A stretch of DNA of 63,863 bases from WAOL01 sp964399035 (GCA_964399035.1 CAYNPH010000016.1:1-63863), one strand, 5' to 3'. Shown: positions 17,447-24,862, counted from the first letter of the stretch. Made by a program: numbers and translations. Notes: a model not told the origin generated them from the letters alone.

Positions 17447-18148
17447 ATGGTTAACGAGGTCGCAGTTGTTGGTCATAGGGCAAATTCCTGGAGGGTCATT
17501 AGTTTCTATAGATTCATTAAGGTACCTATAGTTGAGATAGATGTCTGTCCCGGTGGCAACGGGAAGTTACTGGTTAAGCATGGCCCAAGTGAGGTTAAGC
17601 GTGCTTCACTTGTTGGGAAAATGTTCTCTTACATAGATTATAAGTTATTCTACAGGGATCCTCTAATCAAAGCATCAACACTTGAGAACCACCTTAAGTC
17701 CCTGAGCGAATTCTCCGGAGTTCTGCTAGACATAAAGCGCGGCATAAATCTTCAAGCCCTAGCCGACATTATAGACAAGATGCCCTACGAATACAACATA
17801 GAGTATGCGTACGTATCAACACCCTACCACCCGATGATTAGGGAGCTAAAGGAACTAACGAGCCGGGCAATGGTTGCTGCAACCCTCCACGACCTACCGG
17901 TCGACCCCGTCTCGATGGTTCTTGCAGCTAATGCTGACGCCGTATCAGCGAATTATACTCTCTTAAGCGAGGGACTCATTAACTTGTTCCATATGTCGGG
18001 AATCAGAGTTTTCGCCTGGACTATTAACGACTGCAAGTTAGCACTCTCATTGGTGGATATGGGTGTTGATGCCATAATAACGGATAGGCCAGACATGATT
18101 ATGAAGTGTTTAAGGAAGCACGGCATACGTGTTAGGGGCTTCGTATGA
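17447..18148 (+). CDS. Glycerophosphodiester phosphodiesterase-like protein
   Basis: A 233-residue GDPD-family TIM barrel. G-H-R-A-N-S gives the first catalytic His-Arg, E-I-D-V the metal acids, L-V-K-H-G the second His, and A-W-T-I-N-D with G-V-D-A-I-I-T-D-R-P-D closes the barrel. Members cut glycerophosphodiesters into glycerol 3-phosphate and an alcohol. In an archaeon the natural substrate is probably glycerol 1-phosphate-derived or imported, so the function is left general. It follows trkA by only 6 bases, likely one transcript. Confidence 0.85.
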   Translation: MVNEVAVVGHRANSWRVISFYRFIKVPIVEIDVCPGGNGKLLVKHGPSEVKRASLVGKMFSYIDYKLFYRDPLIKASTLENHLKSLSEFSGVLLDIKRGINLQALADIIDKMPYEYNIEYAYVSTPYHPMIRELKELTSRAMVAATLHDLPVDPVSMVLAANADAVSANYTLLSEGLINLFHMSGIRVFAWTINDCKLALSLVDMGVDAIITDRPDMIMKCLRKHGIRVRGFV

Positions 18149-18271
18149 TTTAGTTGCCAACTGAAAATTACTGATGTGCTCAAGGTGGGAGACAATTACT
18201 TTCACGGAACTCCCACTATGTACAACCGTACCGGATTAGCTTAAGTATACCTTTCACCAAACCACCTCCAG

Positions 18272-18454
18272 GTGGTGGCGACGAGAATCGTCACATTCAA
18301 ACTCCCTGAGAGCTTGCTGGAGGAGCTTGATCGGTACGCGTTAGTGCATGGGATGAGCAGATCCGACGTGATAAGGCTCGCCATTCAAAAACTCATTAAA
18401 GAAACGGCCCGTCCAGTACCTAGGTACAGAGTAAGGCGAGTGATACTAACGTAA
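18272..18454 (+). CDS. Ribbon-helix-helix (CopG/Arc) DNA-binding protein
   Basis: A 60-residue protein: beta strand R-I-V-T-F-K-L-P, helix E-S-L-L-E-E-L-D-R-Y-A, then G-M-S-R-S-D-V-I-R-L-A-I-Q-K-L, the standard RHH layout. It binds DNA as a dimer. No toxin gene follows within 80 bases, so a stand-alone regulator is more likely than an antitoxin. Start is GTG next to a GGTGG; a 7-bp GTGGGAG/CTCCCAC hairpin lies about 55 bases upstream. Confidence 0.85.
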   Translation: MVATRIVTFKLPESLLEELDRYALVHGMSRSDVIRLAIQKLIKETARPVPRYRVRRVILT

Positions 18455-18533
18455 GCGAGCAACTAAAGTAGACACCCACCCAATTGAAGAAGGATATGTG
18501 TACACTTACTCTAAAGCAGTTCAGTTAGGTTAC

Positions 18534-19943
18534 CTAACTTCGTTTTCCTTTGAGGTACTTATCTAAGAATAGAATTGCAGGTAATACGATCTTCATTATG
18601 TCATCAACAGTCTTAATCACGTGTCCCATATCCGGCACCACATGCATTTCGAACGTCACGCCCTGCTTAAGCAGCTCCTCCACGTACCTTAGCACAGGTT
18701 TTAGCGGTGTTCGTGTATCGTTCTGTGGATGTATTATGCAGAGAGGCACCTTAACTCTATGCACGTAGGTTATAGGTGAGCGCTCTACCATTAGCTTTTC
18801 ATTTATCCCATTGAACAACGCCTCTATGAATTTCCTGAAGAGAGCGTCGCTTAGCGAGTACATTTCTTTCCAGTCCACAACTCCAGCACCAGCTACTCCC
18901 GCATCCCAAATCTCTGGTTTTTTACCTAGTGCTAGGTACGTCATGTAGCCACCGTAACTGTACCCCATTATCGCTACCTTAGATGCTATGCCTTTCTCAA
19001 TACCCCATTTCGCCGCTGCTACCACGTCTTCTAAGTCCCCACCCCCCGGATCCCCTATGTCCATTAACCTGAATTCCTCCCCGTACCCTGTGGAGCCGCG
19101 GAAGTTCGGTGCTAGGACGTGATACCCCATCACGCTTAGGCTGTTGATCAGTGTTGACCAGATGTCATACACCTCGCTCCACGGGCCACCATGTACGTAC
19201 ACTACAGTCGGTCCAGGCCTGCTGGCGGTAGCTGACTCTATTACGTACATTGGCACTTCCAAACCATCACTTGACCTAAACTTTACGAAGTAGGACTTCC
19301 CTATCTTACCCTCAAGTTCCTTAGGAAGCGGGTTATCGAGTAGCACTCTATACCTGTTTTTCTCCAGGTCCGCCTCGTATATCTTTGGAGGAGTGGTTAA
19401 TGAGGAGGCTGAGTAATACGCTTTCGTTGCATCATCATTAATGGCTAAGTAACCGACGGTTCCCTCAGGGGACGCGACTACCTTCCCATCTATGAAGGGC
19501 TTAGTTCTTCCATCCTTCTTCGCCACCACCCATATCCTACCGTCATTGATCCACCCGTATACCAAGTGCTCGGAAGCTCCATATTCATAGTAGTCCTTAT
19601 AACTGAACTTAGGCTGTGTCAGTTCCCCGGATGCGACATCATAAATGTAAAGGGCGTTGGCTCCCTCAAAATTGGATTCGAAGAGTACCTTCCCGTTCTT
19701 AATTACCGGCTCCTTATTAACGGAGCCCTCCTTGGGGGTATATACTCTTAGCTCCCCCGTGTCCATGTTATATAGGAACAACTCCATACTCATCGGATTC
19801 TTCCTAAGCATCCCAGCACCAACAATTAAGTCACCCTCCATGTCCGTGGGGTACATTATCGTGTCGATATCCATTAACTTCTCGTATGTACCCTTCTCAA
19901 CGACGAACAATCCCATACCTGAAGCGGTGGACGCCGAAAACAC
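18534..19943 (-). CDS. Acylaminoacyl-peptidase (S9 prolyl oligopeptidase family), N-terminus broken
   Basis: The intact 469-codon part of an S9C peptidase. Propeller blades fill residues 1 to about 215 and an alpha/beta hydrolase the rest. The triad is Ser in M-G-Y-S-Y-G-G-Y, Asp in H-P-Q-N-D-T-R and His in D-M-G-H-V; the oxyanion segment is H-G-G-P-W. Compared with the roughly 580-residue Aeropyrum enzyme, about 55 residues of propeller are missing at the join with the upstream fragment and the frame shifts there. Such enzymes remove acylated N-terminal residues from peptides. Either a pseudogene in an early stage, a shortened enzyme started internally, or a sequencing error. Confidence 0.75.
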   Translation of the reverse strand: MFSASTASGMGLFVVEKGTYEKLMDIDTIMYPTDMEGDLIVGAGMLRKNPMSMELFLYNMDTGELRVYTPKEGSVNKEPVIKNGKVLFESNFEGANALYIYDVASGELTQPKFSYKDYYEYGASEHLVYGWINDGRIWVVAKKDGRTKPFIDGKVVASPEGTVGYLAINDDATKAYYSASSLTTPPKIYEADLEKNRYRVLLDNPLPKELEGKIGKSYFVKFRSSDGLEVPMYVIESATASRPGPTVVYVHGGPWSEVYDIWSTLINSLSVMGYHVLAPNFRGSTGYGEEFRLMDIGDPGGGDLEDVVAAAKWGIEKGIASKVAIMGYSYGGYMTYLALGKKPEIWDAGVAGAGVVDWKEMYSLSDALFRKFIEALFNGINEKLMVERSPITYVHRVKVPLCIIHPQNDTRTPLKPVLRYVEELLKQGVTFEMHVVPDMGHVIKTVDDIMKIVLPAILFLDKYLKGKRS

Positions 19944-20157
19944 CAGCCTCTCCCGCTACACTATGTATGGGTTCCTTAGTGAGGCGTCGGGACTCACCAC
20001 TCATTGGGTCAAGAGACCATAAACCCATAACACCCTCTACATCAGAAACATAGATGATATTACCGCCAGCGAAACCAGCAACACTGTAGAAGGGAATCTT
20101 AACCAAGAGCTCGAGAGCCTTAATCTCTTCACTTAAACTTAAGACCATGGGGGGCAC
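19897..20157 (-). pseudogene. N-terminal fragment of the acylaminoacyl-peptidase
   Basis: Out of frame with the main open reading frame and overlapping it by 47 bases. The first 65 residues (K-A-L-E-L-L-V-K-I-P-F-Y-S-V-A-G...L-T-K-E-P-I-H-S-V) match the start of S9C acylaminoacyl-peptidases; the residues after this are frameshifted. In a normal family member about 55 codons of propeller separate this point from the sequence where the main frame resumes (L-V-F-S-A-S-T), so a deletion plus a frame change lies near 19940-19960. Confidence 0.7.
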
Positions 20158-20444
20158 CGTCTAAAACCTATCTTAGGGTGAGAATAAAGTATTACCTAAG
20201 ATTAATCTTGTATGGGACTTAAGCAAGAAGCAATATATAATTAAGCAACATAAGGATCCCTCTAGTCGCGTTTTGACTGCATCCTGTGGCAAGACCATAC
20301 GTTAGCTAACATTCCTTTCAAGTAAAAAGAGGATCACGCCTCAGCATTTGAGGCACCCGATTACACAATAACTACTAAAGTTAAAACGCGAATTCCAAAT
20401 AGCAACGCATCTTGAGCTACCGTACCAAGCACTTAGTACTAGAC
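20158..20444. other. Gene-free, AT-rich stretch before the tRNA-Pro repeat
   Basis: No credible reading frame on either strand. It holds a small hairpin GCCTCA/TGAGGC (20339-20355) and a TATA-like CAATATATAATTAAG near 20231. It is upstream of the broken peptidase gene and left of the putative integrated element, so it may contain the peptidase promoter and old junction sequence. Confidence 0.5.
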
Positions 20445-20491
20445 TTAGTATATAGTGGTGGGGCCGCGGGGATTTGAACCCCGGACCACGG
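20445..20491 (-). repeat. attL-like direct repeat: tRNA-Pro 3' fragment
   Basis: Forty-seven bases identical to 21496-21542. It includes the T arm, the 3' acceptor strand, CCA, and about 11 bases beyond the tRNA end (TTAGTATATAG). The sequence on the inner side (AGCTCCAAGG) no longer matches the tRNA, so there is no anticodon arm and no functional tRNA here. Confidence 0.9.
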
Positions 20492-20500
20492 AGCTCCAAG

Positions 20501-20607
20501 GATATAACAAAGATTGCAATGTTGTGATGTAGCTGATATAACATGGAAGCAAAGCTGATCTCGCAATTGAATTAAAACTAACTATTAACTCCGAGGATGA
20601 TATAACA
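20501..20607. repeat. Three direct copies of GATATAACA upstream of hicB
   Basis: GATATAACA occurs at 20501, 20535 and 20599; the last two extend to TGATATAACAT. All lie between the left repeat and the hicB start, where HicB-type antitoxins bind their own promoter. They are AT-rich, so chance similarity is possible. Confidence 0.35.
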
Positions 20608-20665
20608 TTGTATTATAGAGTTTATATTCGATGATTCCCCTTAACTAATTGTGGAGAGGTTGATT

Positions 20666-20905
20666 ATGAGGAAGGAAAGAGTTTATGAGTTTGACGTTGT
20701 TATCTTGGAGGATGAAAGTGGGGGTTACATAGCTATTGTACCTTCCCTACCAGGATGCCACACACAGGGAGATACCATAAGTGAGGTATTAGAGAATGTC
20801 AGAGAAGCTATAGAACTATACTTAGAAACACTTAGCGATGAGGAAAGAGATGAACTACTACATCAAAGAATCGTTGGCATACAGAGAGTGAAGACAGTTG
20901 CCTAA
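20666..20905 (+). CDS. hicB: HicB-like antitoxin
   Basis: A 79-residue protein with the partial RNase H-like HicB fold: Y-E-F-D-V-V-I-L-E-D-E-S-G-G-Y-I-A-I-V-P-S-L-P-G-C-H-T-Q-type segment, then G-D-T-I-S-E-V-L-E-N-V-R-E-A-I-E. HicB proteins neutralise HicA by binding it and repress the operon. No C-terminal HTH or RHH domain is present, so DNA binding would need another surface. ATG 20666 is preferred over GTG 20651 because GAGAGGT lies at the right distance. Its end overlaps the HicA-like gene by 8 bases. Confidence 0.85.
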   Translation: MRKERVYEFDVVILEDESGGYIAIVPSLPGCHTQGDTISEVLENVREAIELYLETLSDEERDELLHQRIVGIQRVKTVA

Positions 20906-21134
20906 GATAACCCCTATCAACCCCTATAAACTCATTAAAATTCTCGGTAAAATAGGATTTAAACCTGTCAGGCAGAAGGGATCCCACGTCATACTCATGA
21001 ATGAGCAAAAAGTTAGGATTATAGTACCTGTACATTCAGGTAAGAAGCTTAAACCAGGCCTTATAAGAACGATAGTCAGGGAAGCAGGATTAACCAGGGA
21101 GAAGTATTTTAAGCTTCTTGAAGAAGACTGCTAA
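20898..21134 (+). CDS. hicA: HicA-like mRNA interferase toxin
   Basis: A 78-residue YcfA/HicA-type double-stranded-RNA-binding fold. The expected K-L-I-K-I-L-G-K-I-G-F, then R-Q-K-G-S-H-V-I-L with the catalytic His, V-P-V-H-S-G-K-K-L-K-P-G-L-I-R-T-I and a final helix are all present. Such toxins cleave mRNA and stop translation when the antitoxin is lost. It starts at TTG inside the end of hicB, so translation is coupled. Antitoxin before toxin is the reverse of the classical E. coli hicAB order but common in archaea. Length and motifs suggest it is intact. Confidence 0.87.
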   Translation: MPKITPINPYKLIKILGKIGFKPVRQKGSHVILMNEQKVRIIVPVHSGKKLKPGLIRTIVREAGLTREKYFKLLEEDC

Positions 21135-21254
21135 AATTCTTGGCTTTTCTTGATAAGTTTATCAACTTTATTTACGCTTATCGTAATATATACCCCTGCT
21201 TTAGCTGTTTAGCGAAGCTCTGCTCCAGTAGTTTAAAGAATAATTTTCTGTTAC

Positions 21255-21480
21255 TTAATGTACTGTTACTGTTATATCTACCTTTACTTTAAACTTTAAT
21301 GCATAGATTGCACATGATGGACTATCCCTAATTCTATATTCTATTGCCTCTTCTAACCTAATCTCTAATATCTTTCAGCACTTCCTCCCTAACCTTATCA
21401 TTTATTATCATTCAATATTTCTTGAGCTCTCCTGACCAGATTTGATACCCAATCCATCAATGTTGGATCCATTTCACCAT
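21255..21480 (-). pseudogene. Decayed small gene inside the element
   Basis: On the minus strand, protein-like pieces follow each other in different frames: M-D-W-V-S-N-L-V-R-R-A-Q-E-I-L-N-D, then N-D-K-V-R-E-E-V-L-K-D-I-R, then I-R-L-E-E-A-I-E-Y-R-I-R-D-S-P, S-C-A-I-Y-A-L-K-F-K-V-K-V-D and a stop at 21255-21257. Two frame changes would join them into one protein of about 70 residues. I do not recognise the family. It adds to the picture of a shrinking element. Chance is possible because the area is AT-rich. Confidence 0.45.
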
Positions 21481-21495
21481 TACAGAGTGAAGGTG

Positions 21496-21542
21496 TTAGT
21501 ATATAGTGGTGGGGCCGCGGGGATTTGAACCCCGGACCACGG
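21496..21542 (-). repeat. attR-like direct repeat inside tRNA-Pro(UGG)
   Basis: The second copy of the 47-bp direct repeat. It covers the 3' part of the intact tRNA gene from the anticodon stem 3' strand through CCA and 11 bases beyond, which marks the likely crossover region for the former integrase. Confidence 0.9.
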
Positions 21543-21609
21543 GGGTTCTTGCCGCCTCCCGTGTGAGCGGACCCAAGCCCCGCATTCTCCCAAGCTAAAC
21601 TACGGCCCC
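21510..21609 (-). tRNA. tRNA-Pro (anticodon UGG), with intron
   Basis: Minus-strand tRNA with acceptor GGGGCCG/CGGCCCC, CCA encoded at 21507-21509, anticodon stem CGGGG/CCCCG and anticodon TGG at 21573-21575. About 26 extra bases (21546-21571) lie one base 3' of the anticodon, the canonical archaeal intron position. The exons match tRNA-Pro(CGG) at 55559-55656 almost base for base. Its 3' part is the target of the direct repeat described for the element. Confidence 0.93.
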
Positions 21610-21663
21610 ACCACTTAGGGGTTTATGCGTTAGGGATTAATTTACCTTACTTGCACATTCTTT

Positions 21664-22617
21664 TTATTCTCTTTGAAGGATTGTGTGTAGTAGTTGTTTT
21701 GTTGCTGTTACTGTGTCTGTTTCGCCGTGTATAACTTGTTCGTATATTTTCTTTGCCTTGCTGTCGGTGCGTAGTGCTTCTTGTGCTTTTCTTTTTAGTG
21801 CTTCTATGAGTAGTAACTCAAGTTCTAGTTCCCTTCTTGTTTTTCTCTTGGTTCGTAGTAAGTTGATGCTTTGAGCGAATTCCCTGTGCTTATTTATTGC
21901 GTTTATTAGGTCGTTTATACCGCGCCCCATTACGGGTGACGTTAGCAGTACCTTGGGTTCCCATCCCATTCTGTTCGTGCCTTTCAACACGAACTTCACC
22001 TGCGTGTACGTTAGCTCGGCTTCAGGTATGTCTGCCTTGTTTATTGCGTAGACGTCCCCTATTTCCATTATACCTGCTTTGAGGGCCTGAATCTCGTCGC
22101 CCGCTCCCGGCATTAGCACTACGACCACCGTATCTACGGCTTTCATCACCCTCACACTAAATTGACCTGCTCCGGGTGTTTCCAGTATGATGTACTCATA
22201 CCCGAGACCTTCGAGTACCTCGATGGCTAGGAGGGCTTTCCATGGGAGGGATTCCTCTTCATGGGTGCTCATGGATCTTATGAAGACTTTCCCTGTGAGG
22301 CGCCGCATCCTTATTCTATCTCCTAGTAAGGCTCCGCCGCTGAAAGGTGACGATGGGTCTACCGCTATAATTGCTACGCTATGACCTTCCTTAACGAGCC
22401 TGAGCGCAACAGCCGATATTAAGGTAGACTTGCCTACCCCTGCAGCCCCCGTGAACCCTACCACGTGGGACTTGGGTTCCCTGACCCAGAGGGGTTTCAG
22501 TATCTCTGAGTTGCTATACGGATCCTCCTCAATGGCCGTCAGTATCTTAGCTATCGCTAACTTATCCCAATTCCTAGCCCTCTCAATTATTTCGTGGGAA
22601 CTTTCCGCTACACACAC
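21664..22617 (-). CDS. MeaB/ArgK-type G3E-like GTPase, divergent
   Basis: A 317-residue P-loop GTPase of the MeaB family, which guards and reloads B12-dependent methylmalonyl-CoA mutases. Walker A is G57-A-A-G-V-G-K-S-T65; D-P-S-S-P-F-S-G-G-A-L-L-G-D-R-I-R-M and N-K-A-D are conserved. Two switch regions differ: the usual R-G-x-L-G-G after F-I-R-S is replaced by H-E-E-E-S-L-P, and E-T-V-G-V-G-Q reads E-T-P-G-A-G-Q. The C-terminal helical arm is present. No mutase subunit gene lies in the window, so the partner is unknown. GTG start. Confidence 0.87.
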   Translation of the reverse strand: MCVAESSHEIIERARNWDKLAIAKILTAIEEDPYSNSEILKPLWVREPKSHVVGFTGAAGVGKSTLISAVALRLVKEGHSVAIIAVDPSSPFSGGALLGDRIRMRRLTGKVFIRSMSTHEEESLPWKALLAIEVLEGLGYEYIILETPGAGQFSVRVMKAVDTVVVVLMPGAGDEIQALKAGIMEIGDVYAINKADIPEAELTYTQVKFVLKGTNRMGWEPKVLLTSPVMGRGINDLINAINKHREFAQSINLLRTKRKTRRELELELLLIEALKRKAQEALRTDSKAKKIYEQVIHGETDTVTATKQLLHTILQRE

Positions 22618-22740
22618 CGCAGTCCTACCAAATGAGAGAGCGTAGGGTTACTTTTAAGTGCGTTCATTCATGCGTCACAGAAATTTTGAAGAAGTTCTCC
22701 TCCAGGTAAAAAGAAAAAAAGTTGCGCTTTGCCTACTCCT

Positions 22741-23010
22741 TTAGACTAAAATTATCCCTTCCGCTTGACTTAAGCTACTGTCATCTTCCAAGTAATCGTT
22801 ATCGGTGTTGAAATGGATGCTAATTTTCATTTCATTCTCTACCTCAGCTAGGAACTCCAAAATTGCTGCGCGAACAAGCTCACTCTTTGAAGGATAATTA
22901 AATTTCTTTGCAAATTCTTCAAGCTCCTTATTCATGCTTAACGGAATTCTAATCGTAACTATCCTTCTGCGGCTCTTATTTCCTGTGATGAAAGGCATAA
23001 GCATCACCAA
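22741..23010 (-). CDS. Ribbon-helix-helix DNA-binding protein
   Basis: An 89-residue protein with R-R-I-V-T-I-R-I-P-L-S-M-N-K-E-L-E-E-F-A-K, then Y-P-S-K-S-E-L-V-R-A-A-I-L-E-F-L, the RHH fold, and an acidic tail. The first nine residues are probably not conserved, and an internal start is possible. It is divergent from the pseudokinase gene across 265 bp that hold an inverted repeat, a natural candidate operator. Confidence 0.8.
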   Translation of the reverse strand: MVMLMPFITGNKSRRRIVTIRIPLSMNKELEEFAKKFNYPSKSELVRAAILEFLAEVENEMKISIHFNTDNDYLEDDSSLSQAEGIILV

Positions 23011-23128
23011 AGAATCAACGTAGTGTTAAGTAATAAAGACTAGGGCTTAGTAAAATAAGAATCAATAACCCTAAACTAACACTGTTAACTAGTAATACGT
23101 TCGCAAAACGCCCGTAATTCAGGGTTAC

Positions 23129-23148
23129 GTATTATTAAAAAATAATAC
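23129..23148. promoter_or_regulatory. Inverted repeat in the RHH/pseudokinase gap
   Basis: GTATTATT and AATAATAC form a perfect 8-bp dyad around AAAA. An imperfect outer pair (GCAAAACGCCC near 23103 and GGGTATTTGC near 23151) widens the symmetry. The site lies between divergent genes, 120 bp from one and 130 bp from the other. Candidate operator for the RHH protein. Confidence 0.4.
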
Positions 23149-23275
23149 TTGGGTATTTGCGACGGTTAAGACAGCACCATCTGTCCAATGAGTAATACTT
23201 TTGTCTTGTCTAATATGAGAAAATATATGGAATAACAACGTATACCGTTATATCCCATGCTCTCCAATTAATTAA

Positions 23276-24619
23276 ATGAGTTGGAGGGAGCGAATGAGGA
23301 GATACAGCAACTTTCAGGAAATTAGCGAGTACCTCTCAGACCTACTAATAGTATCTAAGATCATGTTCTCAGCTAACTTACTCGATATTATTGAATCACG
23401 AGGACCTGTACTTTCCTATGACTCACCCCCAAGTACAGTGATCTTCGTAAGGTTCGACTATGGCAAAGGAGTAGGTTACGTATTACTTTGCTGTAAGGAC
23501 ATGTTAGTAGCTGCTGCTGCCCGCGAAGAAAGCAGGAAAGTTTTTGGTGAAGAAGCTCTGAGATTAATTAGGAGCAGGAAGGGTACCTCCTACGTTTACG
23601 GCGTCATGCTTGAGAATATCCCAGAGAACTTGAGGTCGGGCGTGGAGAAAGCCGTTAGTGAATGTAGAGAACTATCTTACCCGGATGCCTTGCTGGAAAC
23701 GCAACTCTATGGACTGAAGATAGGTAATGACGTATTAATGAGCACAGACTTCATAGTAGTACTCCCTGCTGAGCTAGATAGCAAGAAACACGTGCTCATA
23801 CTCCCTTCCGACACCTTCATGGCGGGTGAGTTCGGGAGAATCACGCTCGCATCTTTAGCGCTTGATTTCAGTATTGCCTTAGTTAACAATGTCAGTGTCT
23901 CAGGCATATTCATACCTAGGACAACATATGATAAAGTAAACGACCTAGTGACAGCACCGCCTTCCATCGCGATTTCTTGGGCTAATGCCTTTACTTTGGC
24001 CAGCATTATGAGGCAGGGAAGGATTGACATCATTAAGGACATTCTCAAGAAGGCGGCACAGTATTTATCGCGGGCTCATGAAGTCGGCGTAACACACCTT
24101 TGGCTGGATCCTCAGAAAATCCTGGTAACGCTAACTCCCGACAGAGATGCTCCTATGGAGGTTTTCATCTCAGGCTTTTTAGGACGGTTTCCTAAGAAAT
24201 TAGTTAAGTTTGTGAACCCGTCTTACTGCGATCCATATGTTCTTCTAGGTGCGGGAGGAACGCACACAGATACTTACTCGCTAGGGATGATGATTTTAGA
24301 GGCTGTGACGGGGTCAACCCTTGAAACACGAGCGGAAATAGTATTAGCGTTGAGAGATGCGTTAATGAATACACAACCTGGTCCAGCTGGGAGGAAATCA
24401 GGCTTATACTCCCTCATATTCTCTGCCGCCCGCAAAGATCTGGAAGGGCTTAGGGATGTGCTAAACAGGCTTGTAGGGAATCATAAAATATCTAGACGCG
24501 ATAAGGCAGTCCTAGCTAAGGTGAAGAATAGAGAGTTAAGGGACACTCTCGCAAGATGTCTCTCATTAAACATTAAAGAAAGGCCTACAAAGATAGAGGA
24601 GTTAGTGAATTCCCTATAA
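23276..24619 (+). CDS. Protein with a degenerate eukaryote-like kinase domain
   Basis: A 447-residue protein. The C-terminal half aligns with protein kinases: the catalytic-loop position H274-L-W-L-D-P-Q-K-I-L replaces H-R-D-L-K-P-x-N-I-L, the D-F-G position reads S-G-F-L-G, the A-P-E site reads D-P-Y, yet T-D-T-Y-S-L-G-M-M-I-L-E-A-V-T-G and the late C-L-S...E-R-P-T remain. All three catalytic residues are lost, so it should be a pseudokinase used for binding. The N-terminal part (about 60-120) has G-Y-V-L-L..D-M-L-V-A-A-A...G-E-E-A-L, loosely like PATAN/DUF4388 domains; this is tentative. No Ser/Thr phosphatase or kinase lies beside it. Confidence 0.72.
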   Translation: MSWRERMRRYSNFQEISEYLSDLLIVSKIMFSANLLDIIESRGPVLSYDSPPSTVIFVRFDYGKGVGYVLLCCKDMLVAAAAREESRKVFGEEALRLIRSRKGTSYVYGVMLENIPENLRSGVEKAVSECRELSYPDALLETQLYGLKIGNDVLMSTDFIVVLPAELDSKKHVLILPSDTFMAGEFGRITLASLALDFSIALVNNVSVSGIFIPRTTYDKVNDLVTAPPSIAISWANAFTLASIMRQGRIDIIKDILKKAAQYLSRAHEVGVTHLWLDPQKILVTLTPDRDAPMEVFISGFLGRFPKKLVKFVNPSYCDPYVLLGAGGTHTDTYSLGMMILEAVTGSTLETRAEIVLALRDALMNTQPGPAGRKSGLYSLIFSAARKDLEGLRDVLNRLVGNHKISRRDKAVLAKVKNRELRDTLARCLSLNIKERPTKIEELVNSL

Positions 24620-24658
24620 TGATGTAGTGAAGATCCTGCGAATTAAGGAAAGAAGTGG

Positions 24659-24765
24659 TGCGGGGGGTGGGATTCGAACCCACGCAGGCCTCCGCCAGCG
24701 GGTCTCTCCGCCTAGCCGGAAAGGTCTTGAGCCCGCCCCCTTTGGCCGAGCTCGGGCACCCCCGC
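24659..24765 (-). tRNA. tRNA-Leu (anticodon CAA), with intron
   Basis: Minus-strand class II tRNA with acceptor GCGGGGG/CCCCCGC, a long variable arm and encoded CCA (24656-24658). Anticodon CAA is at 24727-24729; an intron of about 22 bases (24704-24725) follows the base after the anticodon. A TATA-like CTTAAAACA (minus strand, near 24800) lies upstream. Confidence 0.93.
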
Positions 24766-24862
24766 ACCCAAAGAAAGTCGTGTAATGGGATTAATTTGTT
24801 TTAAGTAGCGCTACTCCTGCCCATTAACCCTGTAGCAGTACCTAACTTGAGTGCTTAAGAGC

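Larger units (their letters stand above)
20445..21542. mobile_element. Remnant of a tRNA-Pro integrated element carrying a HicAB-like pair
   Basis: Two perfect 47-bp copies in direct orientation (20445-20491 and 21496-21542) bound about 1.0 kb. The right copy is the 3' part of the intact tRNA-Pro(UGG) gene plus flanking bases beyond its CCA; the left copy is a lone tRNA 3' piece with no 5' part. This is the classic left-over of site-specific integration into a tRNA 3' end, with the element lying downstream of the tRNA as expected. No integrase is left inside. Cargo: HicB-like and HicA-like genes and a decayed minus-strand gene. It may be a deletion derivative of a larger element or a moved cassette. 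Confidence 0.7.

Noticed and set aside
18185..18216. GTGGGAG/CTCCCAC hairpin after the GDPD gene
   Set aside because: An 18-base loop and no U-run make it unconvincing as a terminator or switch.
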